Source: Mermis nigrescens
Lineage: Eukaryota > Nematoda > Enoplea > Mermithida > Mermithidae
NCBI GenBank assembly: GCA_036768485.1
Contig: JAVLUZ010000227.1
Coordinates: 486,334 to 550,333, forward strand
Reading direction: 5' to 3'
DNA length: 64,000 bases
Positions 1 through 11,287 of this stretch are shown here, piece after piece. Numbering within the stretch: position 1 is the first letter of the stretch; each line of letters starts with the position of its first letter. The position numbers and the translations under genes were made by a program. Below the pieces are notes generated by a model. That model searched no databases. It saw only the letters and a list, made by a program, of their open reading frames with translations, and had not been told where the DNA came from.

Positions 1-1308
1 CTCCATAATGTCGTAAGGATAAATTAACATTGGTTCAAACCACTTTACTGAACTGTTGAGTGTAAACATACGCGCCAAAATTGCGTATCAAATTTTGTTT
101 CAGGTTCATTTACAGACTTGAGAATCATGTCCCTGACTCATAACCGGGGAAGCTGGCAAAAAGAAACAAGACAGAAACCTGTTTAAAGCAACCCATTCTT
201 GACTTTACACTCGCTTAATATAGGTTAAGACATATGCGATTCGCTATGACATACACCCCATATAAGGCACTTTATTTTTATTCTATTGGACCTATCCTGA
301 CTTCTGAAAAAGAAAGTGGCGAACAAAACCCAAACAAAGACATATTTTCCATCATTCAGAACATAGTAAACTTTAAAAATCCGTACCGTATTCCCCATTG
401 AGTGTAAAGAAATTCGGTTTGATACAGTTTGTAGCTTTTGAGTCGTAGTACGTTTCTATGTGCAAAACTCCTGTTGCAAAAATGATTTGATATGATTTAC
501 CAATCAAAATTGGGGAAAAAACGTCTTTTTTCGCCCATTTTTCATATCTGATTTCGAACTTTACACCCCCATAAATAACTCAATATTGCGTTTTTTGAAT
601 GCGGTTTGCTGCGATGTGTAGCCCCTAAGAGGCACTCTATTACTGCTTATTCACTTTACCCCGACTCATAAGCGGGAAAATTTGGCAGAGAAATCTTAGT
701 TAGAATCCGTTTTTTACACCATCCACTAGAGTGTAAACTTTAAACCCCAGGATCTAACTCACCATAGAGCGTAGAAGACTTTGCTTATAAGCAAAATGTA
801 GCCCTTGATCCGCTCTACATTTCTGTTACAAAACATTCTGAAAAACTCAAAACCGGAGTGAGTTAGTATCAGACATAAGCAGGTTAAAAACTCAAGCAAA
901 AAATGCTTTTTCACCTCCAGATTTTCGCACTCTTTACACTGCCATTCGAGAAATAATGCGAATTTCAAAGAACAAAAAAATGGTCATCTGTAGAATTCAT
1001 CCCTTTATAATCCTATGCTGTTTAATTGTTCGAGTCATCAATACTCAGTTGTCCACATGCCGCAGTAAGAAGGTCCCAAAAATTGTCCAATGTTATAATG
1101 TTACACAAAAACTTTACATTTTCTTTACACAGTCACTTTTGAGTTTCAAGAAAAAACAAAAAAAACACGGGAAGCAAACTTTTTTATTATCTTTCTTTAA
1201 AAAAACCGCACCTTCCAGAAGTGTCCCGTTATAGCTGTAGGCGAGTGCACAGGTGTTAGGGGTACCCAAGTATATTATAGGTATGCGCTAACGCGCTACC
1301 TATGATTT
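1..1308. repeat. TTTACAC-box dispersed repeat, left copy
   Basis: This stretch is closely similar, in reverse complement, to 61627-62924, and its last 390 bases are similar in direct orientation to 17160-17555. All three copies stop at the same edge (CCTATGAT at about 1300-1308), so this is a repeat terminus. The body carries GTGTAAAG or CTTTACAC boxes near 58, 205, 399, 552, 712, 731, 932 and 1117, about 150-200 bp apart. It continues past the left edge of the window. No credible coding region was seen. Class of element unknown. Confidence 0.8.
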
Positions 1309-1575
1309 TTCACGCAACTTTACAAAACTTTTATGCTAACAGGGCAAACTTATATACCTACACATGAATATCTCGGTATGAGAGAACGATAAATGTATGC
1401 AGTTTCTTTTGTTTTGTAAAAGAATAAACAGACTTTCGAGTAAAGTAGAGGAATTTGCGAGGTTCCAGAAAGTTATGAAAAGGACATTTTCTAACTGAGT
1501 TTGGGGTGGGCAGTTCACATTTTAAAGAATTAGGTAGCGGTCAACATTTTTGACCGCGTTACAGGCTGTTGAAGT
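1309..1575. other. Non-coding stretch after the retroelement third ORF
   Basis: No gene, polypurine tract or repeat edge was recognised here. It lies between the repeat terminus at 1308 and the end of the third ORF, so it may be the 3' untranslated part of the retroelement. No LTR boundary could be found. Confidence 0.4.
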
Positions 1576-3154
1576 TCATGTGTTTGATTCTGTCATTATG
1601 ATATCAGGCTCAGGGTGGCGTTCTTCCCAATCCAACTCTGGTATTGGTAAAGGAAGTAACAGCCCAGTACCCGTCAACACGTGTGACTGCGTCGCAAGCG
1701 ATTGCAAAGAAATCGCTTGCGTTATGGTTTTGTTTTCCAGTAAAGCAATCACAAGGCGTGAAGGCAATAAGTTTGCCTGATCCGTGGGCATGGATGGTTT
1801 GATACAGACCATCGGAGTTTTGAATTGCAAATTGGCTTGCGAAACAGTCGCAGAGGCCGGCAAAATTGTGCTGACAACTGCTGGTTGGGAAACACTTGCT
1901 ATGGGCGGGCCCAGCTGTAGGCTAGCATCAGCCTGCAACTTACGAACCGCTAAGTAAGGGTCTTCCCAAACGTTGTCATGCAACAACGTATCAGCCAACG
2001 TACTAACGGCAGTAGCTGTGGCAATGGCCGCATCTGTCGGCGGAGGCGGCGTATAGAAGTCTAAGGGCGTTACAACTTCTTTGCCATCCAAACTCACGAT
2101 GACCTCGGTTGCCAAGCTGGTCAATGGGCCTTTGGATGACCCATTAGACAGTGGAACACGCGCTCTAGATTTCTTTTTGCCTTTTTTGATGTATTTTTTG
2201 TCATCTTTGAAATGAAACGGCAACAGGTTTCCATCCGGTGTGATTGAATTATTATCCGAACAAACTTCCATCAATATGAAAACATCGATGGTTATCAATG
2301 CGTCCAAAGCCATATAAATTTGTATGTCGTTGGTAAGCCTAAGACTCCAGGCTTGACCCCAATTGTCAGGGTTGTTCTCATTGATATCCAAGTCAAAAAA
2401 GAACTGAGCCACTCTTTTCAGGCTATGCGAAAGAGCTTTTATTCACGTACAATGCATGAAAGAGTTCGCTTTACTCAACACGTCTATGAATTCTGCTGAA
2501 AAAGGGTTTTTCCAATGCAGATTCCAACAAATATCTGCATCGGGAATATCCATAATTTCTTCATACGTGGGTCCGTACATGTGAAAATATGCTATTTTAT
2601 CCTGCGTGGAGTCATGGCATACTAGCCTTACGCCCATTAGAGACGTTGCTAGCAATTGTTGCAACCCAAATGGTGGCTTAGGGAAGCAACACACGTCCCA
2701 GCAGAAAATATGGCCGTATGGACTGGCCAACATAATGTAACAGACAAATGGGCCGTTATTATTTGGGTAAGTGGGACAGAACTGTTTGTAACACTCGTCC
2801 TAGTCCAGAGAATTCATACCTTTTTGGTCATTCACAAACCAAGCCTAAGTACAACATGCCATTTATTAGATTTGAAGGCTGTAGCAAAGCCAACATGGCT
2901 ACAAAAGATTGCTGTTTGCTGGTGACCAGCACTGTAGGCAGTATATCCAGCTTTGGCACACAAAGGGTAGCCAATGGCATCTGCTCAAAAGTGCTGGTCC
3001 ACCACAGCTCTTGTTTATTCATGCGTTTTCTGTGGCACCTAGGCTCAAAACAGTGTTTATATTTGATCAATTTTGGATCATTTAGGCGTGTACCGTCATT
3101 TTGAGGCAATGGGTCTGGAAGGTTCCACTGCCATGAAGCAGCTACCCCCACCAT
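1576..3154 (-). pseudogene. Retroelement third ORF, DEDDy-type 3'-5' exonuclease-like
   Basis: This region lies downstream of the integrase on the same strand, where an env or extra ORF would sit. Two open stretches (2443-2733 and 1576-2412) share one frame and are split by a single TGA at 2443-2445. A third (2828-3154) is in another frame. The middle stretch has an Exo II-like block with HDSTQD after a GLQQLLATS helix. Just past the stop comes DNWGQAWS followed by YMALD, which is the Y-x3-D (Exo III) motif of the DEDDy family (WRN exonuclease, EXD1/EXD2 type). An Exo I DxE motif is not clear and may lie in the frameshifted 2734-2830 part. After the nuclease-like part comes a Lys/Arg-rich segment (KKGKKKSRAR) and a long low-homology tail. 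Inference: a captured nuclease ORF, now broken by at least one stop and one frameshift. Confidence 0.6.
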
Positions 3155-3319
3155 TGCCTCGCGGAACTCAACTAGGGTTATTTAGTCGCGACCGTTGTAT
3201 GAAAATTCACAATTACCTGACTCCAAGAGCACCGCTTTGCAGGGGCACCTTTGTCAGCCATGCGTCTGCAAAAGGGAAAACGTCAGATAATGGTACTGCA
3301 TGTGCAGTTTTAGAACCAT

Positions 3320-4906
3320 TTAAAAACGTATTGGCGCGCAATCCCTTGATTTTTTCTCCCTGCCCGGTAAGTCCAGAAAACTTATCACTATTGCCGGGGC
3401 GAGAGGACAATGTGGTAATTTTACCAACACAAAATCGCCAGGAACATATACGTGCTTCTCGGTAATTAGATCCGAGTATGGTAGTTTGGGCTCAGGTAAA
3501 TGTCTATTTTGGTGAACATGATGCGTGATTAGCAGATTATAGACATAAGCAATTTTTGCGGTTTCCGGTGTAGGTAACACAACAATTTGATAAGGACTGA
3601 CACGTTTAGGTGATAATTTGCCAATTTAAGGTTGGATTACCAATGTATTATTAAGATAGACAATATCGGAAACAGAAAAATTTGTTGTGGTGACAGATTT
3701 GTCATATTGTGATTCTTGCTGCTTACGCGCTTGAGCTAAAATTTAGATGCGATTTCATGTAGGTCTTGCAAAGTCAGCTTTAAATTGATGAGATATTTTT
3801 CCGCAATAGGTTGTGAAGTCGGATTTATTTTGAAGTGATTTATAAGTAAAGTGTCTAGAGGTAACGCGGGTTCGCGACCATATAACATTTCAAAGGGAGA
3901 GATATTAGTTGACAATTGAGGAGTTGTGCAATACGCAAATAACGCAAATGGCAAAAATTGCTCCCAATCATACTGGTTTTGCGCACTCAATTTAGACAAA
4001 CGTCAATTAAGGTGCGATTATAGCGTTCCACAAGACCATCACACTGAGGGTGATATGGGGTCATGAATATTTTTTGAACATTCAATAGTTTACACACTTC
4101 CGAAATTAGGGCAGATGTAAGATTTGAACCCTGGTCTGTCAAAAATTTTTGGGAACTCCATAACATGGGATAATTTCTCTAAGCAAAAGATTTGCAATAG
4201 TTGTTGCTTTTATATCAGAAACAGCAAGAGCTTCCACGTATTTGGTAAAATAATCCATAAAAACTACAATTTGGTCATTCCCGAAGGGAGATTGCGGCAT
4301 ATGTAAGCAATCACACGCAATGATTTCGAAAGGTATGGATACTTCGATTGGTTGCAAAGGAACAGATGTGGAATTTAATGTGACCTTACGTTGTAAGCAC
4401 ACATCACAATTCCTACACCACGTGATCACATCATTTTCCATGTGCGGCCACCAATAACGCATTTGTATGGCAGGCAGAATTTTACGCAATGAAAAATGTG
4501 CTCTGAAAATAGAGTCATGAAATTTGGTTAATACAAAACGACGCAATGATTTTGGTATTACGATTTGATGAACGATGGTTGGCGAACGTTTAGGTTGAAA
4601 TTGACAAAAAAGAACATCGTTTATGAGAAAAAATTCGTCACGATATTTTTTTGCTCTTAAATCATTCAACGCGATGCAAATTTTATGTAGTTCGTCATCA
4701 GCGCGTTGCTCTGCAAGTAAGCGCGCAGGTGTTAGCATTTCAGCTTTTTCTGCATCAGTGAGTTGAATGCGTTTGCAAAATGTAGGTGGTTTAGAATTGG
4801 TTGGATCAATGGGCACAGTAGGGTTATTAACTTGTGCATTAGGATTATTATTTGGCGCATTAGGCGTATTATTGCGTGGTTCGTCAGGTGGAACCAATTC
4901 GTCCAC
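3320..4906 (-). pseudogene. Integrase domain of Gypsy-type pol
   Basis: The region encodes, in order, a His/Cys zinc-binding N-terminus (FHDSIFRAH ... CRNCDVCLQRK, about 4400-4530), the catalytic core and a C-terminal part. The core shows the first acidic residue in ACDC (about 4310-4320), the second in TDQGSN (about 4120-4137), and Glu in GLVERYN (about 4025-4045), 35 residues after the second Asp. This is the D,D35E pattern of retroviral-type integrases, which insert cDNA into host DNA. FEMLYGREPALPLD (near 3880-3900) and VYVPGDFVLVKL (about 3445-3480) are typical of the downstream part. The frame is broken near 4139 and near 4000, and again before 3580, so the product cannot be made intact. 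The first ORF begins in a linker rich in Asn and Pro after RNase H. Confidence 0.9.
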
Positions 4907-4989
4907 GGATTCAGAATCTTCCGAGTCTAAATTTGCAATATTAATGATATTTTTGCGCTCGAGTTTATATTTGCATTCTGCATGATCGT

Positions 4990-5465
4990 ATTTAGGATGT
5001 CGTGATTAAAAATCCGCTGTGCAGTTATATGCGCCAGGAACGTACACAGTGTCATATTCTTACTCCTGTAATTTGAGACGCCAATGACATAAACGACTTG
5101 ATGGGTCTTTTACATTTACTAGCCAAGTTAATGTTCCGTATAGATAGTGTCAATAATGCTTGATGGACCACATTACTGCTAGCGCTTGTTTTTCCAATGT
5201 ACCATAATTACATTTGGCAGAATTTAGCACGCGACTAGCGTAGCTAAGAATGAAATGACTTTTTGATGGTAAGTGTTTTTGAGTCAAAATAGCACCTAAC
5301 GCATAGTTGCTTGCGTCAGTTGTTAAATAAATTGGTGCTCGTTGTCAAATTTTGGTAATTGCAGAATAGGTGGGGACGTAAATGCTTTTTGAGAAGCTCA
5401 AAAGCAGTTTGGTGTTTGGCCTTCCAGCAAAATTCAACATCTCTGCAAAGAAGATGGAATAACGG
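4990..5465 (-). pseudogene. RNase H domain of Gypsy-type pol
   Basis: Conceptual translation of the minus strand, with frame changes and at least two stops, gives LTTDASNYALGAILTQ (about 5285-5335) and then a block with TLEKQALAVMW (about 5165-5210) and HYWHYLYG. These are the first and second acidic blocks of the RNase H domain that follows RT in Ty3/Gypsy pol. A late block resembling N-x-ADFLSR is present but contains a stop at about 5008. The domain removes RNA from the RNA-DNA hybrid during reverse transcription. It is clearly degenerate here. Confidence 0.75.
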
Positions 5466-6290
5466 TTAAGCGATTTTAGCGAGATCTTTAACGAATTTCT
5501 TAAACCATTGGACTAGGCCAAGGAATTTCTGCAAAGATTTAACGGTTTTTGGCACAGGAAATGCGACTAGGTCTGCAACTTTAGACATATCAGGAGCGAT
5601 GCCCAATGAACTTATGCTATGGCCAAGAAATTTTACTCCAGCATGAGCAAGATGGCATTTATCAGGTTTAACTCGCAAGTTTGCGTTTTTAAGAGCAATG
5701 AAGAGATTTTCAAGATCTTTTAAATCTTCTTTAAAGGTGCGCAAAAAATAATTATATCATTGATATGAACAAGGCAAGATTTCCAATTGAGACTGGCGAG
5801 CACAAGCTCCATTAGCCTCTGAAAATCTGCGGGCGCATTTTTTAAGCCAAAAGGTAAAACTTCAAATTTGTAGTGGCCAACAGGGCATATAAATGCAGTT
5901 TTTTCGCGAGATTTATTGTCGAGAGGAATTTGCCAATAACTGGGTTTTAGATCTAACGTGCTAAAATATGTGGCAGAGCCTTAGGTATCAAAATAATCAT
6001 CAAGTTGAGGAAGAGGGTAAACTTGTGTTTTATTTACGTCATTTAAACGGCGGTAATCAACAACAGGTCTTAGGGATCCGTCCTTTTTTCCTATGAGAAA
6101 CAATGGACTTGCCCATGGACCGTAGGCCAAATAATTTTATCCGCAAGCATTTCATTTATGATTTTTTGCATAGATTCTCTTCTAGAATGTTCAACGCGAT
6201 AAGTTTTTCCAACAACGGGCGGATTATCCCCTGTATCAATATGATGTTTCATCAAAGGGGTACGTCCGAGGGGCTCATTTTTTAAGGCAA
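5466..6290 (-). pseudogene. Reverse transcriptase domain of Gypsy-type pol
   Basis: RT motifs appear in the expected order: an N-terminal block (LGRTPLMKHHIDTGD, about 6230-6275), KKDGSLRPVVDYRRLND (about 6040-6095), a TLDLKPSYWQIPL block, PFGLKNAPADFQR (about 5825-5860), and a thumb region with FLGHSISSLGIAPD and FLGLVQWFKKFV in 5466-5744. The catalytic YxDD box reads HIND (about 5751-5772), so one of the two key Asp residues is replaced by Asn and Tyr by His. There is a frameshift near 6110 and a stop near 5980. The enzyme is therefore dead in at least three ways. It sits between protease and RNase H, as in Ty3/Gypsy elements. Confidence 0.9.
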
Positions 6291-6295
6291 AAATG

Positions 6296-6400
6296 GAAGT
6301 TCACAAATTTGTTGTTTTTTTTCACAAATTTTTTCACAAAAATTTTTTTTCACAAATTTTTTTAAGCAAAGTTCACAAATTTGTTGCTGTTGTTGAGAAT
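6296..6400. repeat. Low-complexity slippage tract inside pol
   Basis: The tract is built from imperfect repeats of TTCACAAATTTGTTG and TTTTTTCACAAA. It separates the protease-side spacer from the RT domain and looks like local slippage expansion after the element died. It creates spurious Lys/Phe/Cys-rich reading frames. Confidence 0.7.
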
Positions 6401-6731
6401 CAACGGTGGAGCCGTTTAAAGCTTTATTTATTGATGCAAAAAGCTCAGGTGTCCTATCATCAAAATTTGAGACATGGGACACGACTTTGGCATCAGAGGT
6501 TAAAGAACCTATTATATCACCAGAGTCAATGCAAATTGGCGCTTTAGAGATGTTACAAACGCGAACAGGAATTACCAGTTGTGAAGCATCGACTACAGAT
6601 GGAGCAACAAAAAGTGAAGTTTTTCCATAAAATCGGGATTTGGTTCAAATAATGCAACATCAAAATTGCAAGAACCATGACTGATATAGCCAGGTGTGAT
6701 TAATTCATGCTGAGGATATATAATTACAGTC
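6401..6731 (-). pseudogene. Protease-RT spacer of pol (degenerate)
   Basis: This is the stretch between the protease and the RT, with no domain I can name. Short reading frames on the minus strand look like decayed pol linker. Included so that the span is accounted for. Confidence 0.4.
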
Positions 6732-7292
6732 TCAGGCCGCGAAACATGCACACACACAACACCAGAGGTAGTTGAGTTGGGTTTTCGCACGGAATTGCAA
6801 TTTTTCATATGATGACAATAGATTAATTTTTAAGCCGTTTATGAAAGCACAACGCTCGATAGGATTAACCCACATGAGTGCGGATTCACAAAAATCATAT
6901 CCCAAGAGCATGTCTTCCGGCAAGTGATCTATTATAGCTACTGTGGTAAAGATAGATTGCTCAGCAAAAGTGAGAGTCATATTTACTTTATATCGAATAA
7001 CTGCGGTTATTTCGCCTACGCCATGAACAACTTGTGAGACTACTTTAGGTGGTAAGTTGAAACCAAGACGCAAAAATGCAGATGTGGTTATCATGGTGAC
7101 CTGTGAACCTGTATCAATGAGAGTGGGTACGTCTATGCCATGAACTTTAACAAGAATAGAGGGCAAATTTGTCCCAGCATGGCTTACGATTGGAATATTG
7201 GGATTGATGGTTTTAACTGGAGGCGAATTTATTTTTTCATAAATCGCGAGACGATGCTGTAAGCACTCGTACTCTTCAAGAAATTCTTGCAA
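6732..7292 (-). pseudogene. Aspartic protease domain of the retroelement
   Basis: A 186-codon open frame carries LIDTGSQVTMI (active-site DTGS, residues about 58-68) and, about 70 residues later, MLLGYDF, the hydrophobic-Gly-x-Asp block typical of retropepsins. Retropepsins cut the Gag-Pol polyprotein and act as dimers, each giving one Asp. The active-site motif is intact in this copy. It overlaps the end of the zinc-knuckle part of gag in another frame and is followed by the RT region, as in Ty3/Gypsy gag-pol. Confidence 0.85.
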
Positions 7293-7930
7293 AGCGAATA
7301 AGTTAGAACGTGCGCTAGCCCTTTTGCGGTAACTTTGTTTACATCATTAGGAGACGTAAGGGTTGACTGCGGTGGGGGCGAATTTACAGTGGGTTGCTTT
7401 TCTGCAGTATATGTGACGTATGGGCGATTAGAACCATTATCCTTGCGATAGTTCAAATTATAATATGTTCCACGCTGTTCATTAGGGAACTGAACGAAAG
7501 GTGGGTTTTGTCGCAATTGATTTGTATAGCAATTATTGCAACGTTAATTTTGATAATTTGCATGCGAATTTTGATGGTAATCATTACAATTTTGCCTAAA
7601 ATTTGGTCGTGCTTGCTTAGATTCAAAGCGATTATCATTATTTGCATAATTAGATGAGCGATGTTGACTAGAGTTACAAAATTGCGATTGAGAACGATGT
7701 CAATTTTGAAATTCGAACAGCTATGGCGAACAATTTTGGTGCAAAAAAGAACGCGACTGGCTGTGGTTGCGAGCTATGGAACTGTTATTATTTCGATCAA
7801 ATTGAATATTATGATTATTATTAGACGCTTCTTGTCTCTGAAGCATAAAACATTCATCGTAGATATGACCTATGTGCTTGCAAAAGGTGCAATATTTACA
7901 AAAGGAATTTTCTGGCTTTTCAGCACTCGA
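7229..7930 (-). pseudogene. Gag C-terminal part with CCHC zinc knuckle
   Basis: Reading leftwards from the 3.3 kb insertion, the frame gives a nucleocapsid-type zinc knuckle CTFCKHIGHIYDEC (C-x2-C-x4-H-x4-C, about 7840-7885). It is followed by an Asn/Gln/Arg-rich tail. Zinc knuckles bind the element RNA. The upstream rest of gag lies at 11288-13312. The duplicated 8 bases on both sides of the insertion place the two halves in the same frame, so this is one gag gene cut by an insertion. The tail is shifted between frames near 7516. Confidence 0.8.
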
Positions 7931-7938
7931 TGAGCAAT

Positions 7939-8117
7939 GAAACGTTAGTAGTTAACCAGGTCTCCCTAGAGTAGACAAGGCATAGCCAGTGCTTAAGCAT
8001 AGGCTATGTTGAAGCATAGTCCTGTATTGAAGCATAGGCAGTATACTTTGTGTTGCTACCTAGGTGATGACGTCACACTATTGTTAACCTCAACTATGGG
8101 TATACTGGAGAGACTAT
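7939..8117 (+). mobile_element. Short terminal-inverted-repeat element, left copy (truncated)
   Basis: It begins AAACGTTAGTAGTTAACC and is about 90% similar to 11066-11240 up to CCTCAAC. The right terminus is degraded. It contains runs of GAAGCATAGNC and a CREB-like TGACGTCA site, present in both copies. Confidence 0.75.
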
Positions 8118-8304
8118 TTTAAATTTGCGGATCAAGTCAATCAGGTGTACTTTACACTACAGCAAGAGTACCTAGTTAATGCAGTTGGATATATGAAAAA
8201 TGGGGGAAGCTATCAGAATTTTATTTTTTAGGGGATAACTGTGAACACCGCTTACCATACTAAATGCGTACAATATTCTAACTTGGGTATCACTTGACCA
8301 CTTT
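8118..8304. other. Short unassigned spacer within the insertion
   Basis: No gene is visible. It contains a GTGTACTTTACACTAC segment near 8144-8160, also seen near 22348-22363, hinting at a fragment of the TTTACAC-box repeat family. Confidence 0.35.
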
Positions 8305-11064
8305 TGCAGGCCGCAGAATATATTTCAATTTTTGCGTTGCTTAGAAAAAGTCTGATTTTTAGCAGATCTTGCAGTTTTAGGCACAGGTAGGTTTTTCTTT
8401 GATTTACTTACTTTCATTTTTTCTTTGTTCAGGAAATTTCTGAGTTTTAGCAAATTATGTGACATAGGAGCTTTTTCTAGTCCCCTCCTTTTTATATCCT
8501 TGATAATTCTTTGTTCCACCACATCGTTTTCAGTGTAACATGAATGATTTTGAAGAAAAAACATAAAATTATAGTAAACTTAAGAAAACTGATCTGTTAA
8601 ACATATTTCATCAAAAAGAGCATAAAATTTTATGTATGTCTATGTGTAAAATTTTGAACTGCATTAGATCAGTCAAAGATCAGAGATCAAAAAGCGAAAA
8701 AATTGCATATTTTCCAATCGGCCTACATGGCATCAATATTGATTTTTCTTAAAACTTGTGTACGCCATGCGAATGAATAATCAGTGTAAAGCGCTTTGTA
8801 AGCAAATTCCAAAATGCTCTCAAACACGAAATAATATAAAGTAGGTCAAGAGATATAGATTAAAACGTCATTTTTCCAATATGGCTGCCTCCATGTTAAA
8901 AACTTGTATTGAGCAAATCTAAAGAACGAGAAACTTCTGTTTAAAAAAATTATTGTATAACAAAGCTTGTTCAAAGAGGCAACTATTTTGCTACTGTCGG
9001 GCATTCTAACTATAATGTGTGCATAATGATAGCAGTAGCAATTTTTAGTCATTTTCATGCTACAAAAGTAAAATATTTTAACATTTTTGAAATTTTTTTC
9101 CACAAAATAGTTGCGCCTAAGTTTTTCTATCAGAAAAACTTTGTTTTCTAAAGATAGTTGAATGGATCTTGAGATTTGCTCAAAAAACCTAAAAGGTATG
9201 AACATGTTTTTTCAGGTGTCAACAATTACATACACTTTTATTATGCACTGCAAGCGGATTACTGTATTCTCAGTGCTCAATTTGCATGTATTTGAAAGGT
9301 CTTCAAAAACTGATTCGAAAGTGCATTTAATCATTACATATGACTTCCTGGGTCAAGCACAGTAGACCATAAAAAGCAAATTTTACATGTTTTGGTGAAA
9401 ATGATGTGCCACGTATATTCTACTTTTTTTGTTCCATCGAAGCATTTTTTCTTGCTAGTACCTAACTTTTTGTTAGCAAAAAATAGTAGTTATTCCTATC
9501 TTTGTCAGTGTTGTAGCGATTGTCATTAGGAACTGCTTCCATCTTAGCAATTTATACTTGCATTGTGTAAGTACGAGAGTTACACGTGGCGAACTAGTTT
9601 TAGCAGTTCGCAGAAGCCATGCTGAAAACAGCTAGGTTCTGTATCGGTTAACATAGCCAAAAACGAGTAGCTATTGTGCGATGTGTGTACTCGTGGCTAT
9701 GCCTTCAGTTTCTCATATATTCCCCAATTTTCATTATAACAATCAATAAGGTACTTGTCGTTAAAAGAGAATTAGGTATATGCTAATAGTAATTGTTTTA
9801 CTTATTATTGTATCATCGTAAATGACTCGATTTGAGAGTTTTCTTGTTTGACGTTAGTTTGTCTTAAACTTATGTTTTACTGTAGCAATCTCCTGATGGG
9901 ATATTAATTTAGTTGGCTTTTGACGATTTTATTGTTTGCTCGTTTTATTCATTGTAAATTTTGTTTCTTCTTTCCCGGCATCTGACCGAGTGTACATATC
10001 AAATAAAAATATAAAAACCCACCCAGGGGTCTTCTTATACCAAGGGTGAGGTCAGTGTGCTCCTGTCGTCGAGGATTTCTTTGGACTTGGTGGAAAGGAA
10101 TAGGTAAATTCCGTGTGATTATTGATTTTGTTCAAAAATTCACTATTCTTTTCTCAATCCCAAAATTGGTCAAAAATATTATTTAATTATTTATGATGAC
10201 TGATCAGCTTAGAGCTCGTTGGTGTTGTTTTCAAATTTCATTGTGCTTCACGAATTAGGAACAAAAAACATTTCTGTTTGATTCTAACCTCAAAAAGAAG
10301 TTAATTTATCAACTTGAGTGGGGTTGAGATAGGTCAACTGACCTTGCGGCAATGCCGGGATTAGGTAGGTACTCTAGGATCTAGGGTATAGCTGCGAAGA
10401 CTCCCGACAAAAGTGCGGCCGGCAATATTAGGGCTGAGGGAGTCAATGCCATAGGTCTACAAGGGTCCAGAAGATTAAAGTTTCGATAACTACACGATTG
10501 GGGCCAGCGCTGAGAGCAGATTTAATTACTGAAGTACCTAAGTAAATCCCAAAAGGCCAATACACCCGTTCCTACGTGGAATTCCATAGACATAGGGCGG
10601 CTCTGTATTTACACTGGAACGTCCCTTTGTGAGGCTGCTGGCTACAGCCGAACTGATCAGTCATCTAAAATTTATTTTTTGATCCAAAAATCATTATTTT
10701 TGGCTATCTAAATATGTGTAAGATTTCGTTCGTCCTTGTTGTAGTATCGACCTTGATCGTGGCAGTGCGCATTTAAGTAAGCGTCCGTGGTAAAGATTTT
10801 GTGTATCTGTGGTAAAGTCATTGTTATTTTCCTATTTCCGTCAACCCTCTGGCAATGAAGGCAGCTATCACGCTCGCATTTTTCTATAAACGTCAGCCCT
10901 CTGGCAACGATTCATCATTTTTCTCTCTCGATGACAACTTTTTGCCACTTAGGTCTCTACCTATGCCTTTTTATAATCATGTGCATTCTTTGCGCCTTAG
11001 GCTTTGTGCCACAATTTTTGTTCATTTTACGTCAGGTATATCTTGCCTCACATAGGAAAATACT
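8305..11064 (+). repeat. Left arm of 2.76 kb inverted repeat
   Basis: Starting at GCCGCAGAATATATTTC, this stretch matches the reverse complement of 13444-16200 along its whole length, with scattered substitutions and small indels. A third, partial direct copy is at 16928-17159. There is an AATAAAAATATAAAAA segment near 10000, which could be a polyadenylation or TATA-like site, but no long coding frame. It could be an LTR plus leader region of the same retroelement family in inverted orientation; that is only inference. Confidence 0.85.
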
Positions 11065-11065
11065 C

Positions 11066-11279
11066 GCGACAAAAAACGTTAGTAGTAAACCGGCTCTCCC
11101 TAGAGTACATAAGGTATAGTCAGTGCTTAAGCATGGGCTATGTTGAAGCATAGTCCTGTGTTGAAGCATAGGCTGTATACTTTGTGTTGCTACCTAGGTG
11201 ATGACGTCACACTATTGTTAACCTCAACCACTTTATGTACTCTAGGGAGACCCGGTTAACTACTAACGTTTTTTGTCGC
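11066..11279 (+). mobile_element. Short terminal-inverted-repeat element, complete copy
   Basis: This is a 214-bp element with terminal inverted repeats: GCGACAAAAAACGTTAGTAG at the left, and its complement ending TTTTTTGTCGC at the right. The inverted similarity extends about 45 bp, through CTCCCTAGAGTAC. The right end abuts the TGAGCAAT duplication, the left end abuts the inverted arm. No coding capacity. Confidence 0.85.
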
Positions 11280-11287
11280 TGAGCAAT

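Larger units (their letters stand above)
7939..11279. mobile_element. 3.3 kb insertion in gag with 8-bp target duplication
   Basis: TGAGCAAT occurs at both edges (7931-7938 and 11280-11287), and gag reads through once the insert and one copy are disregarded. Each end of the insert is a copy of the same short element (7939-8117 and 11066-11279), in the same orientation. Between them lies a 2.76 kb arm that is inverted relative to 13444-16200. No transposase frame was recognised. Confidence 0.75.

Noticed and set aside
3073..3465. Plus-strand protein at 3073-3465
   Set aside because: It is antisense to the retroelement integrase tail and third ORF, and has no recognisable domain.
7394..7657. 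Ile-rich membrane protein on the plus strand
   Set aside because: Antisense shadow of the Asn-rich gag tail; Asn codons read backwards give Ile and Val runs.
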